Assembly (NCBI GenBank): GCA_038502055.1 | Contig: JAXRKN010000037.1 | Coordinates: 4,340,001 to 4,404,000, forward strand | Length of the DNA stretch: 64,000 nucleotides | Source of the DNA: Tanytarsus gracilentus | Taxonomy: Eukaryota > Arthropoda > Insecta > Diptera > Chironomidae | Direction of reading: 5' to 3' | Shown here: positions 23,501 through 38,500 of the stretch, piece after piece | How positions within the stretch are numbered: the first letter of the stretch is position 1 | How the letters are laid out: every line of letters begins with the position of its first letter | The notes under the pieces: model-generated | What the model was told of the DNA's origin: nothing | Seen by the model: only the letters and a program-made list of their open reading frames with translations | Database searches by the model: none | Made by a program: the position numbers and the translations under genes

Positions 23501-26500
23501 CAGGATAGATTTTTATTTCATAGTGTGTTTATTAATTGAATTGAAAAAGTCTAGCCGTGAAGAGTGAATTAATGATAACGCAGACACTCCATTTTTATTA
23601 TCGGCGAGTTGTTATAATGCGCATAACAATGAAAAATTGATAATTTATTGGCTGTTAAATGAAGTGAAGGTATCCATTATTTAGTCGCCGCATTTCTCTC
23701 CTACCCACCGCCAACAATTCTAAATATCGCGCGCAGCATTCTCTATATTGCAATAAATGATTCATTGCTCCGATATCGGGTAGTTAAGGAAATTTTAATG
23801 TCTAAAACATATTTATTGCCCTTTAAGCTTTAGCTTTTCCATAAATGATTGATAAAGTCATGTGAATATGTTCATTCATGCATGTCTGTGGGATTATCCA
23901 AATTATGATATAGCGGCATTTATAAACAACATAAGACGATGGGGAATTACCAGAGTGATTAAATTTCCTCCTCGAAAATTCACCAAAGGCCGTAATTAAT
24001 AAATAATTTTTGATTATGCTTTGTGGCTGATAATAAGCTTGATGAGAAATAGAATTTTAGGGCTCTTGTTTGCTCTTAATTATGTTACTGTAGCCTGAAA
24101 AAAAATATTTTTAATATTAGACAACAATGAGAGTCACTTAAACAAATAGAAATTATAATTCATGTCATTTTTTTCCTTGCTCTTCATCAAGTGAAAACTT
24201 GTCACAATCTTATTTACTTCTTCTTGCTGGTTTCGTTCTTAAAATAAGGCACATTGTTTAAAAATTCATTGCTTCGAAATGTTTTTGTTCTCTCTCTCTT
24301 AGAACTTTCGTCACAAACATTTATTAACGCGTAAGCAAGAGAAAAATTTATTTTTCCTAGCTCGAAAGTTTATTTTCATTTTTCAGTGAGAAAAAAGTTT
24401 GTTGATCTTCAAAGAAAATTTATCTTTAATTAAAGCCGACTGGTTGATATCAGTTCGAGGCTCTTGAGAAAACTTTAATTGGTGCTTCATGAAAAAATAT
24501 TGCTAGCGACCCACTTTTTTTGTTTATCGCAAAAATCTCATCAAAAATTGCCCATTATCATAATTTCAAGTTTGCCCCTCTCGCACCTCTCTAAATTTAC
24601 TCTTCATAAATGAAAGCTCACATGCAAGCATGATTACGCGGTTCTGCTATCAATCAATCAATATACTATTATGCATGTTGTTGCCGAGGTCTAACCTTAT
24701 CTTTATATTTCAAAAAAAGAGTGTGGGCTTTTGTAAAATTGGCACACAACGAAAGTAAAATGTAATGATATGAGATCAACAAACTCTGACTTGACCCATT
24801 TCTGGAAAAATAAAAATTTTTCTCTTTCACTTGCGAAACTCAATTTTTTTCCTATTTCGCTTTCGATCTTTTCATGTATACGATTGAAACTACAAATACA
24901 CGTACATGCATGCGCTTAAGAGATGAAAATAGAAACTTGATTATTTATTAGAGCGTAGCCGTGTGGAGTAGAAGAATGATTAAACTCCGATAAAGTAAAA
25001 TTTATATTTCTTAACTAAGCCTATATATCGACACAAACTCTCGCATGTTCATGCAAAAATTAACTCTTTTTTTTGTTTCTCCTGTTATGCTTTGCTGATT
25101 CAGAAGAAGAGAAGCCGGATGCGGTTAATTAATTCTTTTCTCTCTCCTTTAGCCACTTACTTATGTCAATTGATTGCTTTTAATATAAAGTAATTTGTCG
25201 TCTGGATGGCGTAAATTTAAAGTCTCTTCTCTCCTATAAATTTCATCACACGACGTGGTAATAAAATCTCTTTTTTCCTCAAAAAAAAAAATATTTAAGC
25301 AACGAGACGAATGTGCATTCCTACCTGAAAGATGTTTTATAAACAAGTTTTTAGAGAAAAAAAAAATGTATACGAAAAAAAAGAACTTTTATTTTATTGC
25401 TTTGTGTGTATAGCAGTATTCAGTATTTTGCTCCCCGACCAATGCACGTCTTAATGCAAGAAGCAAAAATGAGCGGTTTTTTATACGTCTGATGGCTTCC
25501 AATGTCGATGTCTTTCCGACCGTATAGACGATAAAACCTAGAATTTTTTCATCGCTCCCTCAAACAAATTATATTGTGTAGAAGCAATTCATAGCCTCGG
25601 GGTAGGCAGGTAGAGAGAAGCGAGAACCGTACGAACAAAAGATCTGGTGCAAAATATCATTTAAATCGATTTGTGCATGTGAGAGAATTTCTGTTCAATT
25701 TCCTCCATCAACGCTCCCGTTTTGAACTTGTCCTGAAGGATAATAATAATAAGAATGTCTAGGTCGGAGATGGGATCGAAAGTTTCATTTCATCTTGACA
25801 AATATTGAAAATTTTGAAGCCAGACTTTTCACATTTTGAAGAAAATCTTCTCCTTTTTATGGTTATTAGAAAATATTCAAAGCTATATTGAAGTTGCTGT
25901 AAATTGTTCCGTCTAATAATTTTTGCGGCAATCGAAAGGGTCTCCCCTCAACAAAAATTACAACAAACGCGCCAAGCCTCTGTGTGTAAATAATTTCTCC
26001 ATCTATTTTCATCCGGCATTTGCCTTGTTTGCGTATCATCTGACTGCTCGACTGCGCATACATACATTCTGACTGCTTTTTTCCTCTTCTCTCTCGCATC
26101 GTCGTCGTTCCATGAGCGTACGGGAAGAATTATTTTTTTTTGGGTTCAATAGACTATCGTGGTTGGATACGAAGTTTGAATGTGTTCGTGTTGTTAGTTC
26201 TTCAGTTGTTTTGGGACTTTATTTTTTTTTAAAGTTGGAGTATTCTACCTGCTCCTTGTTGCTGCTGCTCATCCTTCGAAACACAAACATAAAAAAAATA
26301 CTGATGATGAATATTTAATTTTCCTTCTTTTTTCAACGTTGCTTCTTGACATTGCAGAAAGATGCAGTGGAAAATTTTGCGATGAAGGATTTTCTTCTTT
26401 TTTGCTGCCACGGTTGTCGTTTACGTCTCGGTTGAGATTTTTTTATAGTTTAATCAATATTTTTCTCTTCCCTTTTTTTCTTATCCAGACGCTTCACGTC

Positions 26501-29500
26501 GAGAGACTCCTTAGCTCACTTGGTGTTCCATTAAAAGTGTAAAGTAAAAGAAAATTAACACACAGCTGTTACCTTGTATTCGTCCAATAAATATTCTGAT
26601 GCATGTCCTATTGAGAGAAACAATTAGGAAGAAAGGATGATGAAATATAATTGGAGAGAAGTCTTTAAAAAATTGTTTCCAATCGAAAACTTTCATGAAA
26701 AATATTTTTTTAGAGCATGAAATCAAAGTTAAAATTATGGTCTCAGGTTTTTCTCATATACACGATAATTATTCAATCTTTCTTCTTACTAGTTTGTATT
26801 TTTTTAAAAAAAAAACATCAATCTAGATTCTTTCGTGTGCATTTCATTCTTAGAATCGCAATTTTTCTCGCATAAAAATTTGCACAACCTAGTCATTAAG
26901 AGATGAACAGATTTCCATGAATCTCCCTCAATTTCCTTTCGCCGTTAGATCTTTTTCACAGTTTTTTTTATTCCATGCACATGAATTATATGTGTGCCCA
27001 TTGAACATACAAACCATATGGTTCACGTAAAGTATTTCAAGGCAATTTTATTGGCGATAAAAAACATAAAACATACACACAACGTTAGAATTGCCGAAGT
27101 TATTGAAAACTTTCCTAAAAAATTAGTTTTCAAGGAAAGCACTTTGTGTCCTCGACTTGAATTAACTTCCAGACTGTAAATTTTTTTCTCTCTCCACACA
27201 GTGATTATGGAGATTGTTTTGCTGCCGAAACATTGTTGTGTACATTTATTATGTAAAGCATATGTACGTCGACAAAAATAGAAAGATTAAACAATTTACA
27301 ATTGAATAGGAAAAGGATAGGCAAAAAAAGCATGTTCTTTTCGTATAATATTTTTCCTCTATTGCTATGCTCTCTCTCTCCCATTCAAGGTTTTAGTTTC
27401 ATTCGTGATTCCACACACCATATAGCTTTCCGCTGTGTGAAATTCAAATTATCATTTTATGCTGCGTTGCCAATTTTTTTAAAACTTCTTTCTCGACTCA
27501 CTTTTTTTTCGTGCTATTCAATAATTAAGAGAAATAATAGGAATTAGCAGTTCTCTTTTCCTTTGCTCCTCTCAACCACAAAAGGAACTTTTTTGTGCAT
27601 CTTTATCTTCTCTTCTCATGATCTGCTATTCAATGTGGTTTCATTATTTAGTCAAAAAGAGAGAGAAAACACTTCTTTTGCCCTCCACCAAATTCAATTT
27701 TCTTCATACTTTACTGCTCTTAAATCTCATAAGAAGATGCTAAGTTGAAGCTCTCCCATCATTCAGTATGTGCTTAATTTTAGTGTTACTGTGCGTGCTT
27801 CGTCTACACGTAGCGATGAATGCGGTGGCGATGATGACGGTGATGAAGAATTCAGAACCAGTTCTTCAACAAAAGGTTGTAGACATTGATCAAATATTTG
27901 AGAGTCTTCAATGTTTTTTATGGGGTTCTTTAACTTTTTTTTTGTTACAAAATGTTTTACAAATTTGCTCTCTAAAAATTCCATGGACAAAGGATGTGTC
28001 TCTCACATATATACATTTTTTGCTTCTTCTTATGTCAATCACACATAATATTTAATTAGAGAGTTTTTTTTTTAATTTAAATCTTTCTTGCATGGCTGTC
28101 ACGAAACGAAAGAAACTTTCTTTTTAAAAGAAATTTTGTTTGTAAATCCTTAATGACGACAGTATAATCATGCTTTGCGTCTTAATGCAAACATCTCTCT
28201 CGTCATAAGTGAGTTTTAAGATTTGCCATTTTCATCACCTTGAATTGAGTTCAACGCTTCGATTATTTTAAATGCCTGGCATGGACAAAAGGAATAATAT
28301 TTTTAGCTCTAAAACACATTTTTTTTCTTCGCGTATATTTTGTGCTTGTTATTTTCGAGACTAAATCGGCTGTTGGCTGAGTCGAGACGCCGAAAAAAAA
28401 GAGAGCTTTGGCCAATAAAGAATTTGAATTTAAAATTTTACAAATTTATTTTGTTCTTTTGCGGCTTTTTGAGTTTATTAAGATACAAGTTGATTTGCTT
28501 CACAGCTGTGATCACAAAAATATGATTAAAGTCATTATTAGTTTGGCTTGTGTTGAGAACTCTTTAGCTCATTCCTCGCTTGAGGTTAACAAACTCACTC
28601 TTCAATTTCGAGTATAATCGGACTTTATAAGACAACTCCGCTATCATTCATCTCCTGACTTTAAATTGCATACACATGTGAGTAAATGAGGATTTTTATT
28701 TTGCGAGTAAGTGAGAGAGAGATAATCAAAATTCATTGACCTTCAGCGCTCAACGTGCAACGTTCATTTCTCATTCGCTTGACATACAAACCGTTTTTAA
28801 AATTAATTTCCTACATGTGAAATATATTTTTCGTTTTGTGCACTTCTCGCCAGATGAATGGAGAAGAAGTTCCTTGTTCTTTTCCTCGCGCACTGTAAAA
28901 TGATTAATAAATTAAGAGCGAGCAACAAAGAAAAATATTATAATTAACACATAAAAGTGAGAGTCTTTGTTTTCAGAATATCTTTTTTTTGTGAACATAT
29001 AGCTTGAACTTGACGCGGCCAAAGACGACATGGCATAGGCTAAAAATATAATTTTTCCCTTCAATTGCGTTTTTCTATTTTCAATCTCACTAAATGGCAG
29101 CGAGCGCAAGAGACCTCGTTCTGCATCGAGCTATGAATCATCTATGTACACCTTAGTTGATTTTTTATTGCGATGAGTAACAGCATGAAAAATATTTATT
29201 TGAAGAAATTCACTCGATTTGTGGGTCAACATGTATACACAAAATTGGCTTAAAATCATACTCGAATCAGATGTTACTCGAAAGCACACATAAACAATTC
29301 ATTCGTACACATTCGAGGCTTTCTTTTTCATTTTTTGTTTCTGTCTAAAGCCTCATATCAACTAACCTACGGTAACGATTATGAATTTATGACTCGAACG
29401 CGTAAATTTTTTATATTCTTGTTCCACTAACATTTAATCCTCTTATCGCAAAAGCATTCAATGTGAATAAGAAGAAGAAAATTCCGAATTATATTTTTCA

Positions 29501-32500
29501 TATATTCCACTCGGTTTAATCTTGCATTGTCAGATAATCTACCACAAAAAAAAGAGAAAGAAATTTTCTTTCTATCGACGTAAATATGAAGGTCATCGCT
29601 TCCCACTTAATGCGGATACAATTCTTTCTTCTCTCTTCGCTCTGACAATTTATCTTGCTCGATACATGCTCGCTTGTCTTTCTTCTTTTACTCATTTTTT
29701 TGTGAGTACTTTTTGCAACGCACTTTGTATTTAATTTTGCCAGACAAAAGAATGCAGGGGATGAAAATATTTAAAATCAAAAATAGTCAATTTTGGTTGA
29801 AGAGAAAAGAGAGTATGTCAATGCCGCGCAGCCCTTGAGAGATTTTCGTTTCGTTAGAGCGAAAAAAAAGTGTTATTGACAAGTCGCTTTTCTGATCCAA
29901 TTTTCTGCTTTCTTAACAATAATCTCGGAGAGTCTGTATGTGACTAACCGTCATTATAAAGAGTCAATCAACTCTCTCAAGTGACTCGGTGCTGAAAGAC
30001 TGCATATATAGATAATTAACAGTCAATTACATTTTCAAGTTTTTGCATTGATTTAGAGATGAAATTAATTCACTCTACTCATGTCGTTGATCGACAGATA
30101 CGGGTGAGATGCACGCACTCCGATGGTGCATTAGCATGGCATAAAAGCGATCAAATAATTACGTTGCTCGATGCAACAAATCAATAGAAATTTTCCCCGC
30201 CTTTAATTTATACTTCGTTGCGTTATTTTTTTATTTGTTATACTCATAATTGAATAAATTAAATGAATGCGAGCACAAAATAGAGCGAAATATAATCAAA
30301 ACCAAATATACATTATCGTAAATGCTTTATTTGTATTCATTGCTATACACACATTTTTGTAGATGGTTATAGGGCTCTGCTGGGTCTCTTTAACGTTGAT
30401 TTACAAAAAATGATGATGATGATAATAAGCTTATTTACCTATAAATGCGTATAGTATTTTTTTAGCGTAGTAAACATGCAAAAGGGAAGTAATCAACGAA
30501 GCGAAGCAAGTTAGTTCTTGAGGCTATTGACTGGAATGTCATCGAAGAGAAAATTGAATGCTGTATGAAATGAATGTTAAAGACATGTGTATAGGGATTT
30601 TCAGGGGAGCTCATCATTGTCATATTACAGATTTTCTTATTAATGTGTGTTTTCTTTTACATATAAAATCGAAACGTGATATCTTCGCTGACATGACGAT
30701 GACGCAAAGTAGAACAGTATAAGATTATTGTCAACTCAATATTTAATCACGTGACTTTAATTGGTTTCAATCTCTGCAGCATCCACGTGGATTTATCCTA
30801 AATTTTACTGTTATTATATGCGCATGATTGTGGTATTGATAAATTTAGAATAAGTCTGAGATCACATAAGGAATTATGACGATATTCGTAAATTCATATT
30901 TGCATGTTATATAAAAAACCGTCGATACACTCATCCATATTGAAAAAAATTGATCTATGCATTTAGATACATCATAAACATCTTAATCAGTACAATGTAA
31001 CTATTTTCTAAATTAAGTAATAAAAGAATTTCTTATACTCACACAGTAAACTCTTAAACATTACAATAATGGGGACAATTCCAACTTTGGATGAATGCTA
31101 GCTTTTATCAGTCGCTTTAAATCGCCAAGAATGGCAATAAGAATACAGTCATGCAAAAGGGCACAAAATGGAAATGTTGAATTAGAACACTCGGGACGGA
31201 AATGAAACATTCGCCTTTCGTTTTCTTTATTGGCACGTAATTACAGTCAGTGGGAAAAAACTATATCGCTTGAACTCTAAAAAAGAAAAAAACTTTCTTC
31301 ATCCATATTGCACACTATGAAAAAGAAGTCTATTACAATCAGCTCGGTGAAATTTTTGCTGTTGAAAATCGATTTCGCATTTGCTTCTTTTTTTCCTCTG
31401 GGGGCTCTCTTGACGTTCATTTGTGCTCGAGGATAAAAATCATAAAACAAGATTCATGGCTCACACACATGAGAGTAACATGTGCACAAAATAATAGAAA
31501 CTACAATTCTCTTATCATAATGTTCTTCATTGCAACACGTTTTTGCCGCGCCGCCGAAATCTGATTTTCGAATTTATGTGTGATAGACCGAGTGCATGAA
31601 TATAATGAGCGAATAGCAATAAATTCGATTAAATATTCGCGTACACATTGTTTCGCAGTTTTTTGGCATTGTTTGATAAATTCACAAATAATGTGCGAGT
31701 AAGCATAAAAGAGCGGTATTAGCATAATATGATTGCATGATTTCTCAATGTGAACTATTTAACTCGCACCGAGCAATAATTTATTGCCGCACGACTCTTG
31801 CGCCCCTCGACCCAAACCATATAAATGTGAATCGTGAATATATAAGTGTGGCTTTTATATTTCTATGCATATCATTTGTCATAATTTTTTTATTTGTTTT
31901 TAATGCAGCGACATATTTTGGCGTAAATGCCAAGCTCATATTATGCAATTAATCTAATTAAATAATTTTTCATTTTTATCATTATAGGGCTGTGACAGAT
32001 CCTCGTGATGGACGACGAGTGGCACTCAAGAAGCTACCGAATGTTTTTCAATCACTTGTCTCTTCGAAACGTGTATTCAGGGAATTGAAAATGCTGTGTT
32101 TCTTCAAGCATGAGAATGTAAGTTTGGCGTCTCTTTTTTTGCATATCTTTGCACTCACTCTCTCTGTCTATGTATCTTTTGAACTTATTTACAATTTAAT
32201 AATATTACATACATTTATCGATCTCACGTCCATTTAAACTTGTTTTGAGTCACACTCGCACTCTCCGCAATAACTTTGAGCGCATTGCTTACTCGCGCAG
32301 GCTGTTTATAGAAAACAAACTCGGCAATTATGTAAATTGTGGAAACATGAAATTGCAGTCAAAGCTGTGCACATAGCCGTAAGCTTTAATCTTCACTTTC
32401 TTTGAGCAGCGGCAAGCAAATATACATACGTACACACACCTGAGGGAGATGAAATAACGATAAGAATGAGAACTGAAAAATTGCGTACTCATTCGGTCTT

Positions 32501-35500
32501 GTTGTTTCGTGTTGTGCTTTAAGCACGGAGAAAAAAAAATATATATGCTTTTTAAATAAATTCATTAAACTACTATAAAATATATTTTTTACATGATACT
32601 TTTTGAAATAAAAAATAAAAAATTTCTCTCAGTGAAAATTCACGTTAAGATCTGGAGACTAGTTGAATCTTTTGATTTATTAGACTGTGAATGGAGATTT
32701 ACGACATTCTACTTTTCGCACTTTAAAAATGCATCAGATACATACTAAATATTTATGTAACATTAATTCTCCAATGGATTATGTTTGCACTCAAAGACAT
32801 TCTATTTTTCATAAGCATGTGAGTCATCTCTGTGAAATTTTCCTCAACTGAAAATGTTATGCATTCATTTTTTAAAACCCTTCAACTTTATTTTCTAAGA
32901 AAATGAGAATTCAGAAGTGGGTTGATAAAAAAAGAAGAAATAAGTCAGGAAGAAAAAAATCAATAAAGTTCACTGAATAAATTCACAAAATAAATTCTCT
33001 AAAATCTAAAAAATTTCTAAATTTTTATGAAAAGTTTTCACATAAACCTTGCACACATCAGGTGATGATGATGATGATCTGTTTACATATTCATATGAGA
33101 TGGTAAATATGCTAGACATCGAGCAATGTGCGGAATTCAAATTATTTTCTCTTTCGCCTCATTCTGCAATTTATATTCGCATCGGCTGCAATTCATTGTT
33201 CTTTGTTTTACATAATTCCATTCCTCTTTTAATTCCTCGCACTCTCGCATAGAACAAAGCATTTTTTTCCGATGAAAAAAAAAGAAAGAAGAGAACTTGG
33301 CTTGCAAACAAAATAAAATGCAAACTTATTGTTGTCGGAAGCATTTAGTCGAGTTATGATGCTAACTTTGTAAGATTTCAATATACTGGAAGAAATGTAA
33401 CGGGAATTTCGTAATGGTCTTTTAATTCAATTTATAAATCTACACATGTTAGACTCGGTTTCAATCTCCAAATCACGATACCACACTCTAATGGATTGTA
33501 CTCAATGCGAGATGAACCTCAACTCTCACTAATTTCAATCACTCACTCATTTGTGGCTCACACACATGGTCATTAAGAGATTGCCGTATAGTGGAATTTA
33601 TTAAAAAAAATTTCTCGAAATGATGAAGAAAAATTCATGACAAAACACTTTGATCAGAAGTGAGTGAGAGAAAGAAGAAAGAAATTACACAACTCGGCAT
33701 GAGGCCAAATAGACATCATATGCAGTACACCAAACAATTTCTTATTATACACAGATGCTCCAACTATCAGAAAATGACACATAAATCTCTAAATCACCGT
33801 GTGTGAGAAATGCCCATTGAACTTGGCACCAAAATATACTTTTTTTAAGAAGAGTGATGAATGCGGAACTCACCGATGAGAGATGTATGGGTTCATTATT
33901 GGCTTTTTGACTACAATCTTCGTCATAATATTTTTTCTCTCTTGCTTTTGTTTGGCGAAGGATGATTGAATGCTTAACGGTATTGGAGAGAAATTTCGTT
34001 GTCTTTCAAGGGAATCTGCCGCCACCGCAAATGTATTCGGTGAAAGAAGCAGAAATTGACAATTTACACATTTTTTGGTGCACGACGATGAACTAAATTG
34101 ATTTTTTTTCTGTCTACCATGTTGAGCAATCGGTTTCGTTGTTGGTCTAGTTTATCAATGACATGTCATTTTCACGCAATGCTGATAACAATTTTTTTAA
34201 CACGCACCCAAAAATAATAAATTGCACACGCGAAACAAAATCAATTTACACTTTATTGTTAATAAGTTGAAAACTACTCGAAGATTATCCTTTCTTGAAA
34301 AATATCTTCGAATCAATAAAAATAAGCCGAGAATTTTTATATGTCTACATCAAAAGCTCCATCCGCTTTCATATTGAAGCGATATGTTGAAAAATCGTGC
34401 AAATGCCACCGAAAGTGAAGGTTGATCATCATCATCATCATCATTTACAATTTAACTCTTTTTTAATGTGCAATGATTCGATGGAATTTTTTTCCTCTCT
34501 TTCATACCGCCACTGCCATGCACTTCAACGTTCTTTTCTTCTTATTTTTCCGCTCTGCAGTTCAGAAATTAAGTAGCAAAGTTATTTCTATTAGCTTCCA
34601 TTTATTCTCTCCCTCTTACTGTCAAATGTGGCAGCTAGCGTCGAGTGCAAGCGTTAAGAGGTGCAATTTTACAAAAATTCAATAAAACGTCCGCTTTAAA
34701 GTAAATTAAAATCATTAAAATTCACTCACAGACATGCGAGCGAGCATGAAACTATTCTTTAACTTTATCTTTTTTTATCTCTTCCCATCTAGGTTCTCTC
34801 AGCATTGGATATTCTTCAGCCACCGCATTTGGACTTTTTCCAAGAAATGTGAGTATATATGCAAGTGTGAAATACTTTTTTTTTCGTGAACGAATCATCA
34901 TAAATTACTCGTTTTTGGTGGAATTTCGATGTCATATAACGACAATGTGATAATACGAAATAGTATGTGTTCTCCAGCGAGAGGGTTATAAATTTGTGGC
35001 TTTTCCTGTAAATAATGTATTATGCTCTCGCTTGACAATCTCAGCTGAGAGACATTATTCTTTTCTGAGAAGGAACGAATTTCATACCACACACGCACAC
35101 ACCACACAAATTTAGGCTTTCCAATGAAATTCTTACTTCAAGCGAAAGCTTCACTTTTCTGCTTTTGAAAAAGAAAACCCGTTCATTACTGTCAGCTACA
35201 ATAACACCATTCATTATTCGTTTTAAGAGTCTTCATTAAATTTGTCAAAAAAGAATTTGGCTTAATGACTTTTTTTTGCAAACGGTGAAGCGCCGCATGG
35301 ATCTGAAAATATTAGAGATAAAAATTCACAAAAATTTCTCTTCCCTCGCTCGTAAAATTTACAAAATATATTAGCATTTTTTTCGCGCGTCAATGTCATT
35401 TAGTAAACCACTAAATTATTTATTCTATTTGCCTCACAATCTACGAAAATCATCATAACGCATTTTAAGTCGTTCTTCTATTAACAATGAAGAAAAATGA

Positions 35501-38500
35501 AATAAATTCTAAGAGAGACGCGCCGCTTGAGTTCATCACGAAATAAAACGGAAGTAATGTTGAATGATATAACAATTCGTAATGCGTGGAAGATTTGAAA
35601 TCACGTCAAAATTGTGGACAAGTAATGAATGATAAATAAACGCCACATTCTAAGGCGAGCGCGAGAATTATAGGAAAGGCAGACACAAAAAGATGTTCAA
35701 ACAATTTTAAACATTTCTCTTCCGTTCCATGTGCCTGACTTTGAAGAAAATTTATTTTTTCAACTATGAATAATTTTTTTAGCAAAGTTCAAAAGGGTTT
35801 AGAGAAACTTTTTTTCAAATCTAATGTTGAAGAGCTCAAAAAAGTTTTTCTTACAATATCAAATTTAGAAAATTAAAAAATTTCATTTTGTTAAAAATCT
35901 TTTCCGTATATAAAAGACATTTAAGATATGAAATGTCATTAAAATATTTTTTTATGTCATGAAGCACTTTTGCCAAAACAGAAAAAAGTTTTTTTTTGAA
36001 ATATTTTTATGCACTTAATAAAAAAATCTCTAAGCGGGGTTAATTGTTATGTGGAGTTCTGATTCTCGGAGACATTTCATGAGCGTCGTCTCATTGAGCT
36101 CGAGATGAAGAAACTAACAGAAGAAATAAATTCAATTAAAATGGATAAAAGGAACGCGATAGACGAGATCTCTCTCAACTTTCAAACCAAACTGAATAAA
36201 ATTTTTTGGTGACGATGCAAAAACGGTTCTGAATATTATGCGCAGTTTTCAAATTATCTTTAGAGTTATTGACACCTAAAAATGTACATTCATGAGAAAA
36301 AAATTTAAAAGTTAAATTTTAACAGTTTTGTAAATTTATCAGCATAGAAATTTTACGGAATATACACAAAATGTATAAATTAAACATAAGGCTCTTATAA
36401 ATTATTTCCTGTGGTAAATTTTTTACGAAAAGAATATTTTATCGACTAAACGACATCCTTATGCTTGAGGGGGAGACAAGTCATTGACTTTTGAACATGT
36501 TTCATCAAAGTCCTTTTCATCACTCTATTAATTGGTTGGAAGAACCCAACGCAATTAAAAAGAACTCAAAAAATCGATTTTTTTCCTCTCATGAAACAAA
36601 ATTTTTGAGATAGCAAAAGTTAATAAGCTTTTTTGGGTTGAATTTAATTTAATAAAATAAAATATTCATTTGAACTTTTTCTCTTGAAAAGTATCTTGAG
36701 TAATTTTTGTAACTATGCTTCTGCAGTTCCAATGTTCCATGAAGGATTTCTTATATAAGAATTACATTTTTCGTGGAACTACAAATTTAGAAAAAGTTAC
36801 ATACAAAAATATATAAATTTTAAATCATTGCTCTCGAGTTCGGAAGAAAGTTCTCCTAGAAAATGAACAGAACGGAATTGTATCGCATGATGGAGAAAGA
36901 AAATTAATTAAGCTCTGTGTGCCGTACCTTTTGTGTGTCATATAATTCAACGCTACAAAGCTTTGCCCTTTAATAAACGACATTTTCCGCAGAGCAGCAA
37001 AAATACCTTTGTGATGACTTTCTAGCCTTAATTAATCTCGCTAAGCATTTTCCTACCTTTTTCCACCTTTACACAATAATTGAGGTGGAAAAATTTGAAT
37101 TTCTTGTAATGTGCATGAAAGAAAAAAATCCTTGACGTTTAAAAAGAAGTTTTTCTAGAAGTTCGAGGACAAGTTGATGGCTAGGCTGACCTTGAATAAT
37201 ATGAGTGTCGGAATGAAAATATTTCAGGCATGTTTTATCGAAAAATTATGAATTTCATATCCTTTTTTGCTCTTTTCAGAAAATTTTAAAAAACATGGAA
37301 ATTTGCATGCATTTTAAATTATTTTACGGCCACGATAAATTCAACCTTACCTTGACTTTCTCTCCTAAGCTTATCAAGAATTTAAAAAAGTTAATTCAAA
37401 GCAAAAAATATTAAGTAAAGTGGCTCCGCAACTTACGTGGGTGGGGTTTATTTTTTGCAAAAAAAATATTCTCACGTTTTCATCTTCTAACTCGAAATGA
37501 AATTTTTCCTTTCCTTTTTTACATAACATCATACACACATGATGATGAATGAAGAGAATAAAAAGCAATTCAATTACGTCAATGACCAGTGTCGTGAAAT
37601 CATGGAGCCAACTCGTTTTTCATACAATTCTTCTTGTTGCTCGTGTGCTCGACATAATAATAAAAAAGTGCTAAGATACGATTTTTTTTTGCTGAATCAC
37701 TAATATAAGGTTTTAATGTCATCATCTTTCAACATCAAGATACTTTTTTTGCTGAATGCTTTGTGGTGCGGATGTAAAGTTCATTTTTATATCTCACCTT
37801 TAAATTAACTCAATTTTATGCATTCAAGCTTAATCAATTAGAAATTTCAATGTCAATGTGTCGCGATTAAATTAAAAGTTCTTTAAAGTTTTTAATGTAC
37901 ACAAATTGCAACGCAATATGATTTTCCTTGATTGTTTGGGAGCTTTGCAATTAAAACAAAAAAGAGATGCACATTAATTCCAATTTTATGCAATCAATGT
38001 CTGAAAAACTTTTTCCAGGAAGAGATTACTGGGACACTGCGTTGTATAATTCTCAGTTGTGATATTACAAAGTTATATTGTTATGTTGCACGACATTTTG
38101 ATACTTATTCAAATTTATTAATAATTACAAGTTGAAAAATTCATACAAAATTATACAATTTCCGTTAAAGTTCTATCAGACAAAATTCACCAGCGAGCAT
38201 GTACGATATGCTCAATTCATGTCATTGGTTTTTAATATTCACAAAGCAGCTCCTTTTAAATTATGGTCGTTCTGCTTTAGCATTGTGAACGTTCACTCAT
38301 ATTTCAATGTCTTTCGACCACCGCTTTTTGTCGCTATAAAAATGTGTATTTTTTATGATGATTATTGATCCGGGGAAAATCCACTCGTCATCCGGAAAAA
38401 GTATTTTATTGATTTTTTTACTAACTTCTTCTCATTTTCAGATATGTGATAACGGAATTACTTCAATCCGATCTTCATAAAATCATTGTATCGCCACAGC

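Noticed and set aside
26994..27179. Protein-like 61-codon ORF in nemo intron 2
   Set aside because: Starts at GTG rather than ATG, no acceptor or homology; serves as a warning that balanced short ORFs arise by chance here.
27763..28055. Overlapping ORFs on both strands with a signal-peptide-like start
   Set aside because: Overlap on opposite strands, no splice or promoter support, C-terminal part only hydrophobic; chance reading inside nemo intron 2.
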